A stretch of DNA of 64,000 bases from Citrobacter youngae ATCC 29220. Lineage in GTDB: Bacteria > Pseudomonadota > Gammaproteobacteria > Enterobacterales > Enterobacteriaceae. The first letter of the stretch is position 1. Each line of letters starts with the position of its first letter. Below are positions 40,800 to 51,600 of this stretch, piece after piece. The notes under the pieces were generated by a model. It was not told where the DNA came from, did not search any database, and was given only the letters and a program-made list of their open reading frames with translations. Made by a program: the position numbers and the translations under genes. The DNA lies in assembly GCF_000155975.1 (NCBI RefSeq), contig NZ_GG730299.1, forward strand, positions 620,305-684,304. Reading direction: 5' to 3'.

Positions 40800-41341
40800 T
40801 GATTCTGGTTACTGGCGGCGCGCGAAGCGGCAAGAGTCGGCATGCGGAAGCGCTGATCGCTGATTCCCCAAACGTTCTGTATATCGCGACTTCGCAGATT
40901 TTTGATGAGGAGATGGCGGCGCGAATTCAGCACCATCGCGATGGACGCCCTGCGCACTGGCGTACTGCCGAGCGCTGGCAGCATCTTGATGAACTGATCG
41001 CGGCGGCAAACGATCCCCAGGAAGCTATTCTGTTGGAGTGCATCACCACCATGGTGACCAACCTGCTGTTTGCGCTGGGCGGCGACAGCGACCCAGATAG
41101 CTGGGATTACGCGGCGATGGAGCAGTCCATCGAGGATGAGATCCGTGCGCTGATTGCTGCGTGTCAGCAATGCCCGGCAACGGTGGTGCTGGTGACTAAC
41201 GAGGTGGGGATGGGGATTGTTCCGGAGAACCGTCTGGCCCGGCATTTTCGCGATATCGCAGGGCGCGTGAACCAGCGACTGGCGGCGGCAGCCGATGAGG
41301 TCTGGCTGGTGGTATCAGGCATTGGAGTCAAAATTAAATGA
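40796..41341 (+). CDS. cobU: Adenosylcobinamide kinase/guanylyltransferase CobU
   Basis: A 181-residue bifunctional enzyme that phosphorylates adenosylcobinamide and activates it with GTP for nucleotide-loop assembly. The P-loop [13 protein letters not shown] lies at residues 6-18, and the segment [13 protein letters not shown] is conserved. It overlaps cbiP and cobS by four bases. Confidence 0.95.
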   Translation: MMILVTGGARSGKSRHAEALIADSPNVLYIATSQIFDEEMAARIQHHRDGRPAHWRTAERWQHLDELIAAANDPQEAILLECITTMVTNLLFALGGDSDPDSWDYAAMEQSIEDEIRALIAACQQCPATVVLVTNEVGMGIVPENRLARHFRDIAGRVNQRLAAAADEVWLVVSGIGVKIK

Positions 41342-42081
41342 GTAAGTTGTTCTGGGCAATGCTCTCTTTTATCAGTCGCTTGCCCGTTCCTGCTCGCTGG
41401 TCGCAAGGACTGGATTTCGAGCACTATTCGCGCGGTATTGTGATGTTCCCCCTGATTGGCGTGGTGCTGGGAGGGCTGACGGGGCTGGTCTTTATGGCGC
41501 TTCAGCCCTGGTGCGGAGTGCCGTTGGCGGCCCTGTTTGCGATATTGACGCTGGCGCTGCTGACCGGAGGTTTTCATCTCGATGGGCTGGCGGATACCTG
41601 TGACGGCATTTTTTCAGCCCGTCGACGTGAGCGGATGCTGGAAATCATGCGCGACAGCCGCCTGGGAACCCACGGCGGACTGGCGTTAATTTTCGTGTTG
41701 CTGGCGAAGGTGCTGGTGGTGAGCGAACTGGCTTTGCGGGGTACGCCGATGCTGGCGGCGCTTGCTGCGGCCTGTGTCGCCGGGCGGGGCACCGCTGTTT
41801 TGCTGATGTATCGACATCGCTACGCCCGCGAAGAAGGGCTGGGCAATGTATTCATCGGTAAAGTCACCGGGCGTCAAACCTGCGTCACACTGGGGTTGGC
41901 GGCGATCCTGGCCGCCGTTCTTCTTCCCGGTATGCGCGGCGTGGCTGCGCTGGTTGTCACGATGGTGGCGATTTTCATTCTTGGGCAGTTATTAAAACGC
42001 ACGTTGGGTGGGCAGACCGGCGATACGCTGGGCGCGGCCATTGAACTTGGCGAGTTGATTTTCCTGCTGGCTTTGCTTTGA
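41338..42081 (+). CDS. cobS: Cobalamin 5'-phosphate synthase CobS
   Basis: A 247-residue inner-membrane enzyme that joins adenosyl-GDP-cobinamide and alpha-ribazole phosphate. The motif [17 protein letters not shown] near residue 80 is the conserved acidic active-site region, and six or so hydrophobic spans are visible. It overlaps cobU by four bases. Confidence 0.95.
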   Translation: MSKLFWAMLSFISRLPVPARWSQGLDFEHYSRGIVMFPLIGVVLGGLTGLVFMALQPWCGVPLAALFAILTLALLTGGFHLDGLADTCDGIFSARRRERMLEIMRDSRLGTHGGLALIFVLLAKVLVVSELALRGTPMLAALAAACVAGRGTAVLLMYRHRYAREEGLGNVFIGKVTGRQTCVTLGLAAILAAVLLPGMRGVAALVVTMVAIFILGQLLKRTLGGQTGDTLGAAIELGELIFLLALL

Positions 42082-42105
42082 GCCAGCCAACATACTGGAA
42101 CCCTT

Positions 42106-43170
42106 ATGCAGACTTTAACTTCTTTACTCCACGCGATCCCTTCACCTGACAGTGCCGCGATGCTGCGTGCTCAGCAGCATATTGATGGCTTACTAAAGCC
42201 GCCTGGAAGTCTTGGGCGGCTCGAATCTCTCGCCGTGCAACTGGCTGGTATGCCGGGTCTGAAAGGTATGCCGCATGTGAAGGATAAAGCGATGCTGGTG
42301 ATGTGCGCCGACCACGGCGTGTGGGATGAAGGGGTTGCCGTTTCGCCTAAAGTGGTCACGGCTATTCAGGCCGCCAACATGACGCGTGGAACCACCGGCG
42401 TTTGCGTCCTGGCCGCGCAGGCAGGGGCAAAGGTGCATGTAATAGATGTAGGTATTGATGCTGACCCCATTCCCGGCGTGGTGAATATGCGTGTGGCGCG
42501 CGGCTGCGGCAATATTGCACAAGGTCCGGCAATGAGCCGTTCGCAGGCCGAGGAACTGCTGCTGGAAGTGATGCGTTATACCCGGGAGCTGGCTAAAGAC
42601 GGCGTAACGCTGTTTGGCGTCGGGGAACTTGGTATGGCAAATACGACTCCCGCAGCGGCAATCGTCAGCGTGTTGACCGGCAGCGATGCTGAGGATGTGG
42701 TGGGCATTGGCGCTAACCTGCCGCTTTCCCGGGTAGGCAATAAAGTAGACGTTGTGCGGCGAGCAATAGCCGTCAATCAGCCGGATCGCAATGACGGTAT
42801 CGATGTGCTGGCTAAGGTTGGCGGGTTTGATCTTGTCGGCATGACGGGGGTGATGTTGGGGGCAGCCTCTTGTGGTCTGCCGGTCGTGCTGGACGGTTTT
42901 CTCTCTTATTCTGCTGCGCTGGCGGCCTGCCAGATTGCACCGCAGATTAAACCCTACCTGATTCCGTCTCATTTCTCTGCCGAGAAGGGGGCCCGTACTG
43001 CGTTGGCGCATCTGGAGCTGGATCCGTATCTCAACATGGGGATGCGTTTAGGTGAAGGCAGCGGGGCCGCGCTGGCGATGCCGATTATTGAGGCAGCCTG
43101 CGCGATGTACCACAATATGGGGCAGTTAGCCGCCAGCAACATTGTGCTACCGGATGGGAATCAAGCCTAA
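42106..43170 (+). CDS. cobT: Nicotinate-nucleotide:dimethylbenzimidazole phosphoribosyltransferase CobT
   Basis: A 354-residue enzyme that makes alpha-ribazole phosphate, the lower ligand precursor. The opening includes PPGSLGRLE near residue 36, and the catalytic glutamate motif [13 protein letters not shown] is near residue 313. It is the last gene of the operon and is followed by a terminator. The 24-base gap after cobS is wider than most gaps upstream. Confidence 0.95.
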   Translation: MQTLTSLLHAIPSPDSAAMLRAQQHIDGLLKPPGSLGRLESLAVQLAGMPGLKGMPHVKDKAMLVMCADHGVWDEGVAVSPKVVTAIQAANMTRGTTGVCVLAAQAGAKVHVIDVGIDADPIPGVVNMRVARGCGNIAQGPAMSRSQAEELLLEVMRYTRELAKDGVTLFGVGELGMANTTPAAAIVSVLTGSDAEDVVGIGANLPLSRVGNKVDVVRRAIAVNQPDRNDGIDVLAKVGGFDLVGMTGVMLGAASCGLPVVLDGFLSYSAALAACQIAPQIKPYLIPSHFSAEKGARTALAHLELDPYLNMGMRLGEGSGAALAMPIIEAACAMYHNMGQLAASNIVLPDGNQA

Positions 43171-43190
43171 TTATACGTCCACGCTGAACC

Positions 43191-43214
43191 TCGCCGCATG
43201 GCGGGTTTTTTTTA
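43191..43214 (+). terminator. Rho-independent terminator of the cob operon
   Basis: CGCC and GGCG form a short GC stem around GCAT, followed by GGTTTTTTTT, 22 bases after the cobT stop. The T-tract is strong. Confidence 0.8.
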
Positions 43215-43255
43215 TGCACATTCAGTCGTAACCCACTAAAACAGATAATAAAAGC

Positions 43256-43261
43256 TATAAT
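43256..43261 (+). promoter_or_regulatory. Likely -10 element of the erfK promoter
   Basis: TATAAT lies 36 bases before the erfK start and after the cob terminator. The matching -35 is weak (no clear TTGACA at 17 bases). Confidence 0.45.
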
Positions 43262-43297
43262 TAACGGATATCTGCTGCGGCAACGGAAAGGAAAAAA

Positions 43298-44227
43298 ATG
43301 CGTCGTGTAAAACTGCTTTGTTCACTCATCATGCTGCTTGCGAGTCAGGGAGCGCAGGCGGTGAGCTATCCGCTGCCGCCTGAAGGTAGCCGTCTGGTGG
43401 GGAGTCCTCTGACTATTACCATCCCGCCGGGAAACACCCAGCCGCTGGAGACCTTTGCCGCGCAGTACGGGCAGGGGTTGAGCAACATGCTGGAGGCCAA
43501 CCCCGGCGTAGATGTTTTTCTGCCTAAGTCCGGCTCCACGCTGGTTGTGCCGCAACAACTGATATTGCCAGATACCGTGCGTGAGGGGATTGTTATCAAC
43601 GTCGCAGAAATGCGTCTTTACTACTATCCTCCGGGCACAAACACGGTTGAAGTTTTGCCGATTGGCATTGGACAGGCGGGGAGGGAAACGCCGCGTAACT
43701 GGGTGACGGCGGTCGAACGTAAGCAGGAAGCGCCGAGCTGGACGCCGACGCCGAACACCCGACGGGAATATGCCGCGCGTGGGGAAACCTTACCCGCATT
43801 TGTGCCTGCCGGACCAGATAACCCGATGGGCCTGTATGCGATTTATATCGGCAGGCTTTATGCCATTCACGGCACTAATGCTAACTTCGGTATTGGTCTG
43901 CGGGTGAGCCAGGGCTGCATCCGTTTGCGTAATGACGATATTAAGTATTTGTTTGACACGGTGCCGGTTGGGACGCGTGTGCAACTCATAGACCGGCCGG
44001 TGAAATACAGCGTTGAGCCAGACGGCAGTCGCTGGATAGAAGTGCATGAGCCACTGTCACGCAATCGTTCGGAGTACGAGTCTGACAGAAAGGTTCCATT
44101 GCCAGTGACTCCCGCGCTGCGCACCTTTATTAACGGCAATGAGGTGGATGTGAACCGCGGGAATCAGGCGCTGGAAAGACGCTCCGGCATGCCGGTGAAC
44201 ATCAGCCTGGTTCAGCAGCATTACTAG
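43298..44227 (+). CDS. erfK: L,D-transpeptidase ErfK
   Basis: A 309-residue periplasmic enzyme that anchors Braun lipoprotein to peptidoglycan. It has a signal peptide ([21 protein letters not shown]), then a LysM-like region (about 40-85), then the YkuD catalytic domain with its cysteine in [11 protein letters not shown] near residue 209 and a histidine in YAIHGTN near residue 190. AAGGA precedes the start. It follows cobT as in E. coli, where cobT and erfK are also neighbours. Confidence 0.94.
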   Translation: MRRVKLLCSLIMLLASQGAQAVSYPLPPEGSRLVGSPLTITIPPGNTQPLETFAAQYGQGLSNMLEANPGVDVFLPKSGSTLVVPQQLILPDTVREGIVINVAEMRLYYYPPGTNTVEVLPIGIGQAGRETPRNWVTAVERKQEAPSWTPTPNTRREYAARGETLPAFVPAGPDNPMGLYAIYIGRLYAIHGTNANFGIGLRVSQGCIRLRNDDIKYLFDTVPVGTRVQLIDRPVKYSVEPDGSRWIEVHEPLSRNRSEYESDRKVPLPVTPALRTFINGNEVDVNRGNQALERRSGMPVNISLVQQHY

Positions 44228-44234
44228 TTTTTAA

Positions 44235-44276
44235 AGCGACCCTGGTTTACCGTCAGGTAAGGTGGGGCGTTTTTTT
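44235..44276. terminator. Imperfect hairpin between convergent erfK and the iron ABC operon
   Basis: GCGACCCTGGTTTACC and GGTAAGGTGGGGCG can pair imperfectly around GTCA, followed by TTTTTTT on the plus strand. It ends just inside the 3' end of the minus-strand ATPase gene. It suits termination of erfK. Confidence 0.6.
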
Positions 44277-44936
44277 AATTTGATACTGGCCCATTTTCAC
44301 CACACCAATATGGTCTGCCATCAGTTGCGCTTCGTGTTCGCTGTGGGTGACCAGCAGTGCCGTTTGCCCGGCAGCGCGCAAAATATCCCGCACCTCGTTG
44401 CCAAGGCGTTCACGCGTACGTTTATCAAGGCTGGAGAAGGGTTCATCCAGTAACAGGATTTCCGGATGCGGCGCCAGCGCACGCGCAAGGGCAATGCGCT
44501 GCTGTTGACCGCCGGAAAGTTCATGAGGATAGCGGCTGGCATGGCTGTGTAACTCCACCATTTTTAACAGCTCCGCCACCCGAACCTGTTGCTCCTCGCG
44601 CGGAATACGCCGTAATCCAAAGGCGACATTTTGTTGCGCAGTCAGATGCGGAAATAACGCATATTCCTGAAAGACCATGCCGACATGCCGTTTTTCCGGC
44701 GGCAGATGAATACCGGGCCCGGCAACGCGACGCCGGGAGACATAGATCTCTCCGCGTTGCAGTCGCTCAAATCCGGCAACGGCGCGTAGCACCGTGGTTT
44801 TCCCACAGCCTGACGCGCCCAGTAGACAAGCTATTTCCCCTTTACGTACCGACATTGAAAATCCGTTCAATACCGATTGCTGGCTGTTGCCGTAGGCGAC
44901 GTGCACATCCTGGAGGTGTAATGCAATCTCTGACAT
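44253..44936 (-). CDS. Ferric-iron type ABC transporter ATP-binding protein
   Basis: A 227-residue ABC ATPase. Walker A is GASGCGKTT (near residue 40), the signature is LSGGQQQ (near residue 139), Walker B is EILLLDEPFSSLD (near residue 158), and the H-loop is LLVTHSEHE. It most resembles FbpC/SfuC-type proteins, which are about 350 residues long; this one ends after the ATPase core and lacks the C-terminal regulatory (TOBE) domain. It follows the permease gene by 10 bases and is the last gene of the operon. The substrate is inferred from the binding protein. Confidence 0.85.
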   Translation of the reverse strand: MSEIALHLQDVHVAYGNSQQSVLNGFSMSVRKGEIACLLGASGCGKTTVLRAVAGFERLQRGEIYVSRRRVAGPGIHLPPEKRHVGMVFQEYALFPHLTAQQNVAFGLRRIPREEQQVRVAELLKMVELHSHASRYPHELSGGQQQRIALARALAPHPEILLLDEPFSSLDKRTRERLGNEVRDILRAAGQTALLVTHSEHEAQLMADHIGVVKMGQYQIKKTPHLT

Positions 44937-44946
44937 TGTTACTCTC

Positions 44947-46635
44947 TTAACCCCGGCGAGTCATCTGGTGACGCACCAATAAAATAACCGGTAGCGTGCC
45001 AGCTAAAACAATCATTAGCGCGGCGATAGCGCCTTCTTCATAGGTTCCGCGAGCGGCTTCCGCATACAGCAATGTTGCCAGCGTTTCGAAGTTTACCGGA
45101 CGCAAAAGCAAGGTTGTGGGCAGTTCTTTCATCGCGTCGGCAAAAACCAGCAGAGCACTGCTTACTATGGCCGGGCGCAGTAACGGGAGATGGACCCGTG
45201 CAAATGTCCCTGCACCATTCTCACCCAACAGGCGAGAAGCCTGCTCCAGCGAAGGCGGAATGCGCCCCAGACCGGAATCCAGCGCGCCGATGGCAATCGC
45301 CTGAAAACGCATGGCGCAACAAATTACCAGCAGGATCCCGGCTGACATTAGCGGCAGGCCGCGAACATCCAGCAAATCTGCCAGCCAGCGGTCGACCGCC
45401 ATGGCGGGCGTTAAAAAACCAATCGCCAGGATCGTACCGGGAACCGCATAACCTAAAGAGGCCAGACGCATCACGCCACGACGAAAACCCGGCATCGCGT
45501 TGTCTGCAGCGCTGTGACGCGCGCTCCAGGCCACCAACATACTGACGCAAACCACCACCAGCGTGGTGCCTGCCGCCAGGGATAGCGTATTTTGTAATGC
45601 TGACAGTAACGAGGGGGAGAGGAGATTGTTATCACCGATACGTTTGGCGCTTTCCCACATTAAAAACAGTACCGGGGCCAGAAAACCCAGCACAACCGGC
45701 AGTGAAATAACGGCGCCGAGCAGCCAGCCACGCCAGCCCTGCACGCGGGTGGGTTGAATTTCCCGCAGGCTGCGGCTGCTGAAGCCCTGTTTTCTGCGGC
45801 CATAAAATTCCAGCGTCAGAATCAAGAAGATAAACATCAGCATCATGCAGGCGATTTGCGCCGCGGCGGATAAATCCGAGCGAGAGATCCACGTGGTATA
45901 CACGGTAACGGTTAACGTCTGCACCCCAAGAAATTCCGATGCGCCAATGTCGTTTAGCGTTTCCAGCAGCGCCAGACTGATCCCCACGGCCAGTGCCGGA
46001 CGCGCCATGGGAAGCGCGACGCGAAAAAAGGTTCCGGTCGCACTGCATCCCAGCGTACGTGCGGCTTCCAGTAAATGAGCCGGCTGGCTGATAAACATGG
46101 CGCGGGTCGTCAGATACACGTAAGGATAAAGTACTAATCCGAGCAGAATTATTGCGCCGGAAAGGGAACGCAAATCTGGCAGACGAAACTGTCGTGGGCT
46201 GTCAAAGCCCAGTAAGAAACGGATAAAGGTTTGCAGGGGACCAATCGGATGCAGCAGATCGAGCCAGGCAAAGGCGACGATGTAGGTCGGCATCGCCAGC
46301 GGCAACAACAGCGCCCAACTGAGAATTTTTCGTCCAGGGAAATCCCATGCCGTCATCGCCCATGCGCTGCCTACGCCAATGACGCCGACCATTACCGCGA
46401 CACCTGCCAGCAGCAGCACGGTGTTTTTTAACGCTGCGGGCAGGACATAGGTCATGAGATTATCCCAGTGGGATAAATCGGCCTGGGAGGCCTGCCAGAT
46501 CAGCGCAACGACGGGGGTCAGGACGCCAAGTGCCACGCACAGCGCGCCAAGATGCAACGGCGTTAATAATGACTGCGGCCCGGAAACCAGGCCGCGTAAC
46601 GTCGGAAATTGCAGCGGTTTATTGATCGAATCCAA
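44947..46635 (-). CDS. Ferric-iron type ABC transporter permease (fused two-domain)
   Basis: A 562-residue inner-membrane protein with about twelve hydrophobic spans arranged as two repeats, each with an EAA-type coupling loop (EAARTLGCSATGTFFRVALP near residue 195, EQASRLLGENGAG near residue 465). This is the FbpB/SfuB layout. No ATG fits the start. A TTG at 46635 gives MDSINKPLQ and overlaps the binding-protein gene by 17 bases; a later GTG is also possible, so the exact N-terminus is open. Confidence 0.86.
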   Translation of the reverse strand: MDSINKPLQFPTLRGLVSGPQSLLTPLHLGALCVALGVLTPVVALIWQASQADLSHWDNLMTYVLPAALKNTVLLLAGVAVMVGVIGVGSAWAMTAWDFPGRKILSWALLLPLAMPTYIVAFAWLDLLHPIGPLQTFIRFLLGFDSPRQFRLPDLRSLSGAIILLGLVLYPYVYLTTRAMFISQPAHLLEAARTLGCSATGTFFRVALPMARPALAVGISLALLETLNDIGASEFLGVQTLTVTVYTTWISRSDLSAAAQIACMMLMFIFLILTLEFYGRRKQGFSSRSLREIQPTRVQGWRGWLLGAVISLPVVLGFLAPVLFLMWESAKRIGDNNLLSPSLLSALQNTLSLAAGTTLVVVCVSMLVAWSARHSAADNAMPGFRRGVMRLASLGYAVPGTILAIGFLTPAMAVDRWLADLLDVRGLPLMSAGILLVICCAMRFQAIAIGALDSGLGRIPPSLEQASRLLGENGAGTFARVHLPLLRPAIVSSALLVFADAMKELPTTLLLRPVNFETLATLLYAEAARGTYEEGAIAALMIVLAGTLPVILLVRHQMTRRG

Positions 46636-47656
46636 CTTTATCTACCAGCAGACTAGCTTGTTTACGATACTTCACGATTTCAGTTAACGGGGTTTTATCG
46701 ACATCGATGTCGCCGATAGTGGCGCTGATAACCGGGTCAAGCGTCACGCCTTTCAGTACCGGATATTCGAAGTTCGCTTTCGCATACTGCTGCTGGGCAG
46801 GCGCGGAAACCAGATATTCCATCAGTTTAACGGCATCGGCTTTATTTGGCGCATAGCGGGCAACGGCAGCGCCGCTGATGTTGACGTGCGTACCGCCATT
46901 TTCAAAGGTCGGTTTTACGACTTTAATGGCATCGCCCCACTGGCGGGCATCGCTGCCTTCTTTGGCATTTTTCATATGCCCAACGTAGTAGGAGTTGGCT
47001 AAACCAATGTCGCAAATTCCACCAAGGATATCGCGGGCAACGTCGCGGTCGCCGCCGGTGGCTTTACGTGCCAGGTTTGCCTTCACGCCGCGCAGCCATT
47101 CTTCCGTTTTGGCTTCACCGTGATGAGCAATCATCGCGGCGATTAGCGCCGTGTTATACGGGTGCTGCCCGGAGCGGATACAGACTTTACCTTTATACTC
47201 CGGGCTGGCGAGTTGTTCGTAATGCCAGTTATCAATTGGCAGTGATTTCTCGGCATATAGCACACGCGCGCGCATAGAAAGTGCAAACCACTGATTATCC
47301 GCGCCACGCAGGTTGGCGGGAATAGCGGTTTTCAGCGCTTCTGACTCTACCGGCTGGGTCACTCCGGCTTCCACTAAATCGATGAGATTACCGGCATCGA
47401 CGGTCATCAGCAGGTCGGCAGGGGAGTTTTTGCCTTCCGCTTTAACACGCTCAAGCATACCGTCTTTGATATAGACCGTACTCACTTTGATACCGCTGGT
47501 TTTTGTCCAGCTATCAAGTAACGGCTGAATCAGGCCCGGTTCACGGGTGGTGTAAAGCGTTAACGTTTCCTGAGCGAAAGCCGGCAGGCTAACAGAGAAG
47601 ACCAGGGCAGAGGCAAGCGTGATACGGCGCAGTCCGGTGCGGGGCAGAGCATTCAT
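46619..47656 (-). CDS. Periplasmic ferric-iron binding protein of the ABC transporter
   Basis: A 345-residue extracellular solute-binding protein. The signal peptide ends near AFA (residue 28) and is followed by ETLTLYTTREPGLIQPLL, the usual start of FbpA/FutA iron-binding proteins. The paired tyrosines in LANSYYVGHM near residue 220 are the expected Fe3+ ligands. A Fur-like box lies upstream, so iron-repressed uptake is likely. Other metals or small ligands are not excluded. Confidence 0.86.
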   Translation of the reverse strand: MNALPRTGLRRITLASALVFSVSLPAFAQETLTLYTTREPGLIQPLLDSWTKTSGIKVSTVYIKDGMLERVKAEGKNSPADLLMTVDAGNLIDLVEAGVTQPVESEALKTAIPANLRGADNQWFALSMRARVLYAEKSLPIDNWHYEQLASPEYKGKVCIRSGQHPYNTALIAAMIAHHGEAKTEEWLRGVKANLARKATGGDRDVARDILGGICDIGLANSYYVGHMKNAKEGSDARQWGDAIKVVKPTFENGGTHVNISGAAVARYAPNKADAVKLMEYLVSAPAQQQYAKANFEYPVLKGVTLDPVISATIGDIDVDKTPLTEIVKYRKQASLLVDKVGFDQ

Positions 47657-47728
47657 CGTTTATATCCCAGAGTAATTGGAACGTACAGTGAACCGAGCAG
47701 AGCTCGTTCTTTTGGCTTGCGTACAATA

Positions 47729-47747
47729 AATGATAATCACTAGCACT
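47729..47747 (-). promoter_or_regulatory. Fur-box-like site upstream of the iron ABC operon
   Basis: The centre TGATAATCA (47731-47739) matches the core of the 19-base Fur consensus, and I count 14 of 19 matches overall. It lies about 75 bases before the binding-protein start, in promoter position. Confidence 0.6.
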
Positions 47748-47756
47748 TACAAGAAT

Positions 47757-48612
47757 TGCAAAGTTTAAACGATTTACATTTACACAACTTTAATCAACGG
47801 TGTGATACGACTTGTAATGAAGGCGGTACAAGCAGGCAGGACGCGGATGCGGGGGGCTTTTACGCAGCTCTGAAAAGTAAGAAGCCCGCTTCGTTTCCAT
47901 CGTTTTTTGGCTAACATGATAAGAGCAGCAGGATGACTTCATCTATCATATGAATAAAGGCTGCATATTATTGATGACAAGGCAATGCTCCGCGACACCG
48001 TTTCTGAACCGTTATAAATTTCTGGCACAAAGTTATTGATGGCTATGTTTATGCCGGAGGAAATTACAGGACAGGAGTGCGGGTATTAAAGATATGGTAG
48101 ATTTACTTTCTGACCGTATATCTTTTTATCTTTCATTTTATTAACTCCAGGTATTTTGGGTTTATTAAGTCGTTATACAGGAATGAAATCATTATTTAAT
48201 GCCTTAAAGCCCGCAGCATGGATCTCTGTACCTGTGCGGCACAACAGCATCAGACAACCTCGTTCAGAGCGAACCGGTGGCGATATTGCCCGTCTAAAAC
48301 GTCAACTGGCTGTGTAGCCCACGGTTAGCTGGCATTCATGGCGCACAGCCATTGCTATGATTCTAAAGGTTTATATTCTGTTGCGTGCCGAGGGGGTAAC
48401 TGGAGTTATACGGGGTGTCTGTTTCATTTTGCATTATCCAATTTAGGACAAAGAAACCGGGTGCCTGTCTTCGTGTTTCATGTATTATTCTCGCCTAATA
48501 ATATTTACCTGCATATTCCTCTAATTCTCCTACTCTTATTGCTATAACTCTAACCCATAATGTTATTGCTCTTGCGGTGTTATCCACTGCAGAGCTAGCG
48601 AGTGCGTGCTCA
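47757..48612. other. Long intergenic region upstream of the adhesin
   Basis: Together with the iron-operon leader, about 950 bases lie between the ABC operon and the adhesin gene without a convincing intact gene. I see a hairpin-like pair (47853-47862 with 47877-47887, one bulge) and a decayed IS3-family fragment (described separately). The last 200 bases are AT-rich and probably hold the adhesin promoter. Confidence 0.6.
48183..48317 (+). mobile_element. Remnant of an IS3-family orfA transposase gene
   Basis: Read in one frame this stretch ends SERTGGDIARLKRQLAV and a stop. IARLKRQLA, preceded by SER, is the signature near the end of IS3-type OrfA proteins (leucine zipper before the ILKKA motif). 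Just upstream, another frame reads AAQQHQTTS, as in the same proteins. The two pieces join if one base is removed near 48265, so the fragment is frameshifted and cut short. No intact insertion sequence or terminal repeats are visible. Confidence 0.55.
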
Positions 48613-51600
48613 ATGATGAAATCGTCCATAAAAAACAATAATAGTTTTTTTCTTAGCCTGAAAAGTAAGCTGATTATCTGGAGTCAGATTGTCCTTCAGA
48701 TTCTGTTCCCGCTTTTTACCGTATTCCCGGTTCACGCCGCCCCTGCGACGACGACAAAAGAGACCACGGTAGCCATGCCGTATTCTCAGGAGCTGAGCAC
48801 GCTCGCCAGCAGCACAGCCAGCGGTACGGACGGGGCAAAAAGCGCCGCAACCGGCATGGCGACCAGCGCTGCGGCCTCGTCGGTACAGCAATGGCTGAGC
48901 CAGTTTGGTACCGCGCGGGTGCAGCTTAACGTCGATGACAACGGCAACTGGGATGACAGCGCCGTCGACCTGCTCGCCCCTCTCTACGACAACAAAAAAG
49001 CCGTGCTCTTCACCCAGCTTGGCCTGCGGGCCCCGGACGGGCGCACCACCGGCAACCTGGGCATGGGCGTGCGCACCTTTTACCTCGAAAACTGGATGTT
49101 TGGCGGCAACGTCTTTTTTGATGACGACTTCACCGGGAAGAACCGGCGGGTGGGTTTTGGCGCAGAGGCCTGGACCAACTACCTGAAACTGTCTGCCAAC
49201 ACCTATGTCGGCACCACCAACTGGCACAGCTCGCGCGACTTTACTGATTACAACGAAAAACCGGCGGACGGCTATGACATCCGCGCCGAGGGCTATCTCC
49301 CGGCTTATCCGCAGCTGGGCGCGAAGCTGATGTATGAGCAGTATTATGGCGATAAGGTGGCCCTGTTCGACACCGACCACCTGCAGAGCAACCCGTCGGC
49401 GGTCACCACCGGCATCAGCTATACCCCGGTACCGCTGGTCCAGCTGGCGGTGGACTACAAACGCGGACAGGATTCGATGGACGACACGCAGTTCCAGGTG
49501 AACTTCCGCTATGACTTTGGTCACGACTGGCGTTACCAGATTGACCCGGAGAACGTGAAAGCGGAGCGCAGCCTGGCGGGCAGCCGCTACGACCTGGTGG
49601 AGCGTAACAACCAGATTGTGCTGCAGTACAAGAAAAAAGACGAGCAGGGCGTCAGTAAGCTGACGTTGCAGACTGTCGCCGATAATGCCCCCGCCGACGG
49701 ACTTACACCAAACACGCTGCAGGTACTGGCCACGAACAGCAGCAATGAGCCGGTACGCAATGCTTCTATAGCGTGGTCAACATCGGGCGATGCGAAACTT
49801 GACTCGTTGACAGCGGTGACTAACGCTCAGGGGATCGCCGTGGTGAATCTCACCAACACCAGCCCGGCAACGGTGCAGGTGACGGCGAAAAGCGGCAACG
49901 TCTCGGCGATGCAGGACAGCCACTTTAACAGTGTCACCGTCAGCCATCTGATTCTGGCTCTGGACAAAGACGGCAGCGTGGCGGATGGCGTTACGCCAAA
50001 CAGTGCGATTGCCACTGTCACCGACATCAACAACCGTCCCATCACCAACGGCAAAATCGTGTGGTCTGTGGATACGCCTGCCACGTTGAAAAATGCGCAA
50101 ACTACCACCGATGCGAACGGGCAGGCGCACATGCAATATGTGTCCACCCAGGCGGGAACAGTAACCATAAAGGCGAGTGCCGGGGATCTGAGCGCCACTC
50201 AGCAGGGCTCGTTTGTTTCGAACGCCGTGAATGCGCAGATAACCGAGTTTACCGTCACGACCAACAACAGCCCGGCAGATGGCGCGACGCCCAATAAAGC
50301 GCTGGTGACGGTTAAGGACAACAACGGCAACCCGGTTAGCGGCGCCAGTGTTGCTGTCAGTTCGGATAAGAGCACCGTTTCTTTTGTTGCACTCAAGCGC
50401 GCGCGCACTGGCACAGCGTCGCAGACCGACGCCAACGGTCAGCTAACGGTCTATTTCACCGATACCGTGGCTGAAACGACCACGCTGACGGCTACGCTGG
50501 ATAACGGCAACACGAAAAATGCGAATGCGGTCTTTACCGCCAACAGCGCTACCGCCCAGCTTCAGGACTTAACGCTCACCAGAGACGGCAGCTACGCAGA
50601 TGGTTCGACGGCCAACACCGCTGAAGTGACGGTGAAAGATGTGAATGGTAATCCGGTCACGGGTCTGAATGTGTCCTGGAGCGCCGACAAAGCCACCGTC
50701 AAATTTGCCTCTGCGGCCGTCACGGACGGTACCGGTAAGGCCGTGATCTCGTTTACTGATACCGTTGCCGAAACGTTGACGCTAAAAGCCCAACTGGATA
50801 ACGGCAACAATCTGACGGCGCAGAGCAGGTTTGTCGCCAATGCCGGCACCGCGACGTTACAGAATCTTAAAGTGACCAAAGACGGCAGCGTCGCCAACGG
50901 CAGCGATGCGAATACCGCTGAAGTGTATGTGAAGGACGCGACGGGCAACCCGGTGGTTGATCAGGATGTCACCTGGTCCACGGATAAATCCGGTATTACC
51001 CTGACGCCCGGCGGAAAGACTGACGGCACCGGCAAAACGACCGTCAGCTACACCAGCCTGACAGCGCAATCCTTCCAGTTAACGGCCAGACTGGGTAACG
51101 GGCAAAATGCCAGTGCGGCGTCGCTGTTTGTGCCCGATACAGCCAGCGAAAGAATTAGCGCATTTACCGTAACCACTGGCGCCGTTGCCAACGGGACGGC
51201 GACCAACACCGCTACCGTTACGGTTGTTGATGCGCAAAACAACGCGGTGCCAGATGCGGATATTACCTGGAGCGTTGACGGTACGGCAAAACTGGCCAGC
51301 ACGAGCGGGAAAACCGGCCCGGATGGATCGCTGAACGTCACCCTGACCGATATCAAGGCCGAAACGGTTAATGTTAAAGTGCAGCTGGCGTCAGGAAGCA
51401 GCCAGACTCAGCCCAGTACCTTTGTGGCGGACGCCACTACCGCAAAAATCGGTAGCTACACGGTAACGACTGATGCGCTTGCCGACGGCATTGCGACCAA
51501 CACAGGTACGGTGATTGTGGTGGATGCGAACAGTAACCCGCTCTCTGGTGTCAACGTCAAATGGAGCGTTACTGGCAACGCGAAATTACCGGACACAACC

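Noticed and set aside
48338-48547. Plus-strand open frame of 69 codons upstream of the adhesin
   Set aside because: Low-complexity hydrophobic end, no binding site, and unlike any family I know.
43171-48612. tRNA genes or attachment sites that might anchor the accessory region
   Set aside because: In E. coli, asn tRNA genes lie near this locus, but I found no cloverleaf or direct repeat here by eye. A tRNA scan would be decisive.
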